Source of the DNA: Verrucomicrobiota bacterium
GTDB taxonomy: Bacteria > Verrucomicrobiota > Verrucomicrobiia > Verrucomicrobiales > DEV007
Assembly (NCBI GenBank): GCA_020630975.1
Contig: JAHDID010000014.1
Location: 34,283-98,282 of the forward strand
DNA length: 64,000 nucleotides
Reading direction: 5' to 3'
Shown: positions 63,290 to 64,000 of the stretch, one piece after another
Numbering within the stretch: position 1 is the stretch's first letter
Layout of the letters: every line of letters begins with the position of its first letter
The notes under the pieces: model-generated
Told to the model about the DNA's origin: nothing
Database searches by the model: none
Seen by the model: the letters and a program-made list of their open reading frames with translations, nothing else
Program-made: the position numbers and the translations under genes

Positions 63290-64000
63290 ATGCCTGCATT
63301 CACCGAACTTAATCTCTCCCCACCTGTGCTCAGGGCTGTCGAAAAGGCAGGATACACTGAGCCGACACAGATCCAGGCGCAGGCAATCCCGATCGCGCTT
63401 GAGGGTCGGGATATCATTGGTGCTTCGCAGACGGGCACAGGCAAGACCGCAGCTTTTGCCCTGCCTACGGTCAGTCAGATGATCCCGACAGAGCACCCGC
63501 AGTGCTTGATTTTGGAACCGACTCGCGAGCTGGCTGCCCAGGTGGAGGATCAGATGCGCCTTTTTGGCCATTATCGTCCGATGAATGTGGTGCTGCTTCA
63601 CGGCGGAGTTGGTTATGGCAAGCAGAGCGAAGGATTGAGCCGCAAGCCAGATGTGATCATCGCGACTCCCGGTCGACTGCTCGATCATATCGATCGTGGT
63701 AATATCAGACTCGACGGTATCAAATACCTGATCCTCGACGAGGTGGATCGCATGCTCGATATGGGCTTTTTGCCAGATGTGAAAAAGATCGTCGACCGCT
63801 GTCCGAGCGAGCGTCAGACCCTGTTTTTCTCAGCCACCATGCCTGGGGCGATTCAGACTTTGGCGAATTGGGCGCTGAAGGAGCCTGCCGAGATCGAGGT
63901 GGGTGGACGTCGCTCGCCTGCGGAGACAGTTGATCACTGTTTCTACCCAGTAGCGATGGATCAGCGCGATGAGTTGATCGAGGAGTTGGTCGAGCGCACC
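63290..64000 (+). CDS. DEAD-box RNA helicase, RhlE-like (5' part; runs off right edge)
   Basis: 237 codons, open to the last base. Q-motif GYTEPTQIQAQAIP, motif I ASQTGTGKTAAF, Ia PTRELAAQ, GG, Ib TPGRLLDHI, motif II DEVD (in place of DEAD), motif III FFSATMP. The spacing is that of bacterial RhlE/DeaD-type helicases. DEVD is a known variant, so ATP hydrolysis should be intact. The C-terminal RecA2 domain and any tail are outside the window. Confidence 0.95.
   Translation, partial: MPAFTELNLSPPVLRAVEKAGYTEPTQIQAQAIPIALEGRDIIGASQTGTGKTAAFALPTVSQMIPTEHPQCLILEPTRELAAQVEDQMRLFGHYRPMNVVLLHGGVGYGKQSEGLSRKPDVIIATPGRLLDHIDRGNIRLDGIKYLILDEVDRMLDMGFLPDVKKIVDRCPSERQTLFFSATMPGAIQTLANWALKEPAEIEVGGRRSPAETVDHCFYPVAMDQRDELIEELVERT

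Noticed and set aside
1..64000. tRNA or rRNA genes
   Set aside because: I looked for T-loop strings such as GGTTCGAATCC on both strands and saw no plausible clover-leaf; a tRNAscan run would be needed to exclude them.

Overview
The window looks like a chromosomal segment from a member of the Planctomycetota-Verrucomicrobiota group, most likely a marine or particle-associated verrucomicrobium. The main evidence is gene content. There are two DUF1549/DUF1553 cytochrome-like proteins paired with DUF1501 proteins, and two DUF1587/1592-type cytochrome-like proteins paired with DUF1552 proteins. There are also SHD1 (Sla1-homology) domains, a tandem sulfatase, a DUF1080-like protein, and a prepilin of the kind common in these phyla. 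Base composition is moderately GC-rich and uniform, Shine-Dalgarno sites are rarely visible, and I recognised no tRNA, rRNA, CRISPR array or intact insertion sequence. Genus-level placement is not possible from the sequence alone.

Layout. 1-4.1 kb is an accessory-looking end: a CHAT protease/NTPase/TPR protein running off the left edge (minus strand, with near-identical 120-bp TPR repeats) and an Rpn/PD-(D/E)XK transposase-family nuclease. 4.2-6.9 kb is a formate dehydrogenase alpha subunit that appears interrupted by a TGA. The TGA sits exactly at the selenocysteine position and is followed by a SECIS-like hairpin, so I annotate one selenoprotein gene. 7.1-16.7 kb holds two secreted redox clusters: DUF1549/1553 + DUF1501, then DUF1592 + DUF1552 + DUF1501. 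16.8-21.6 kb is a minus-strand array: two PilT-like ATPases, LemA, and two tandem DUF3137 membrane proteins. 21.8-27.9 kb carries a DUF1080-like protein, an unrecognised winged-helix protein, DUF2237, an RRM-RGG-RRM RNA-binding protein, and glgB.

28.1-38.4 kb is a minus-strand secreted-enzyme block: a fused double sulfatase, an internally duplicated SHD1-metallopeptidase, and a second DUF1501/DUF1549 pair, with one small plus-strand secreted protein between them. 38.6-44.1 kb (plus) has an SMP-30/esterase fusion, DUF6429, SufT, a tiny XapX-like membrane protein and a GYF_2-TM-hydrolase protein. 44.2-51.4 kb has PLPBP (YggS), a dual-specificity phosphatase, NfeD + stomatin-like protein, a DUF5117-type metalloprotease, an SGNH hydrolase and a three-LysM protein. 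51.4-64 kb has mutS, an EF-G, a second DUF1552/DUF1592 pair, a prepilin, a lipase-like lipoprotein, a DoxX protein, and the start of a DEAD-box helicase.

The most noteworthy items are these: (i) the selenocysteine formate dehydrogenase with its hairpin at the same UGA-to-stem spacing as I recall for E. coli fdhF; (ii) the CHAT-NTPase-TPR protein; (iii) a dispersed intergenic repeat built from two copies of CAATAGGGTACA spaced exactly 21 bp apart, found at four loci, each 7-13 bp past a stop codon; (iv) several fused or duplicated secreted enzymes; and (v) a bacterial protein with an RRM-RGG-RRM architecture.
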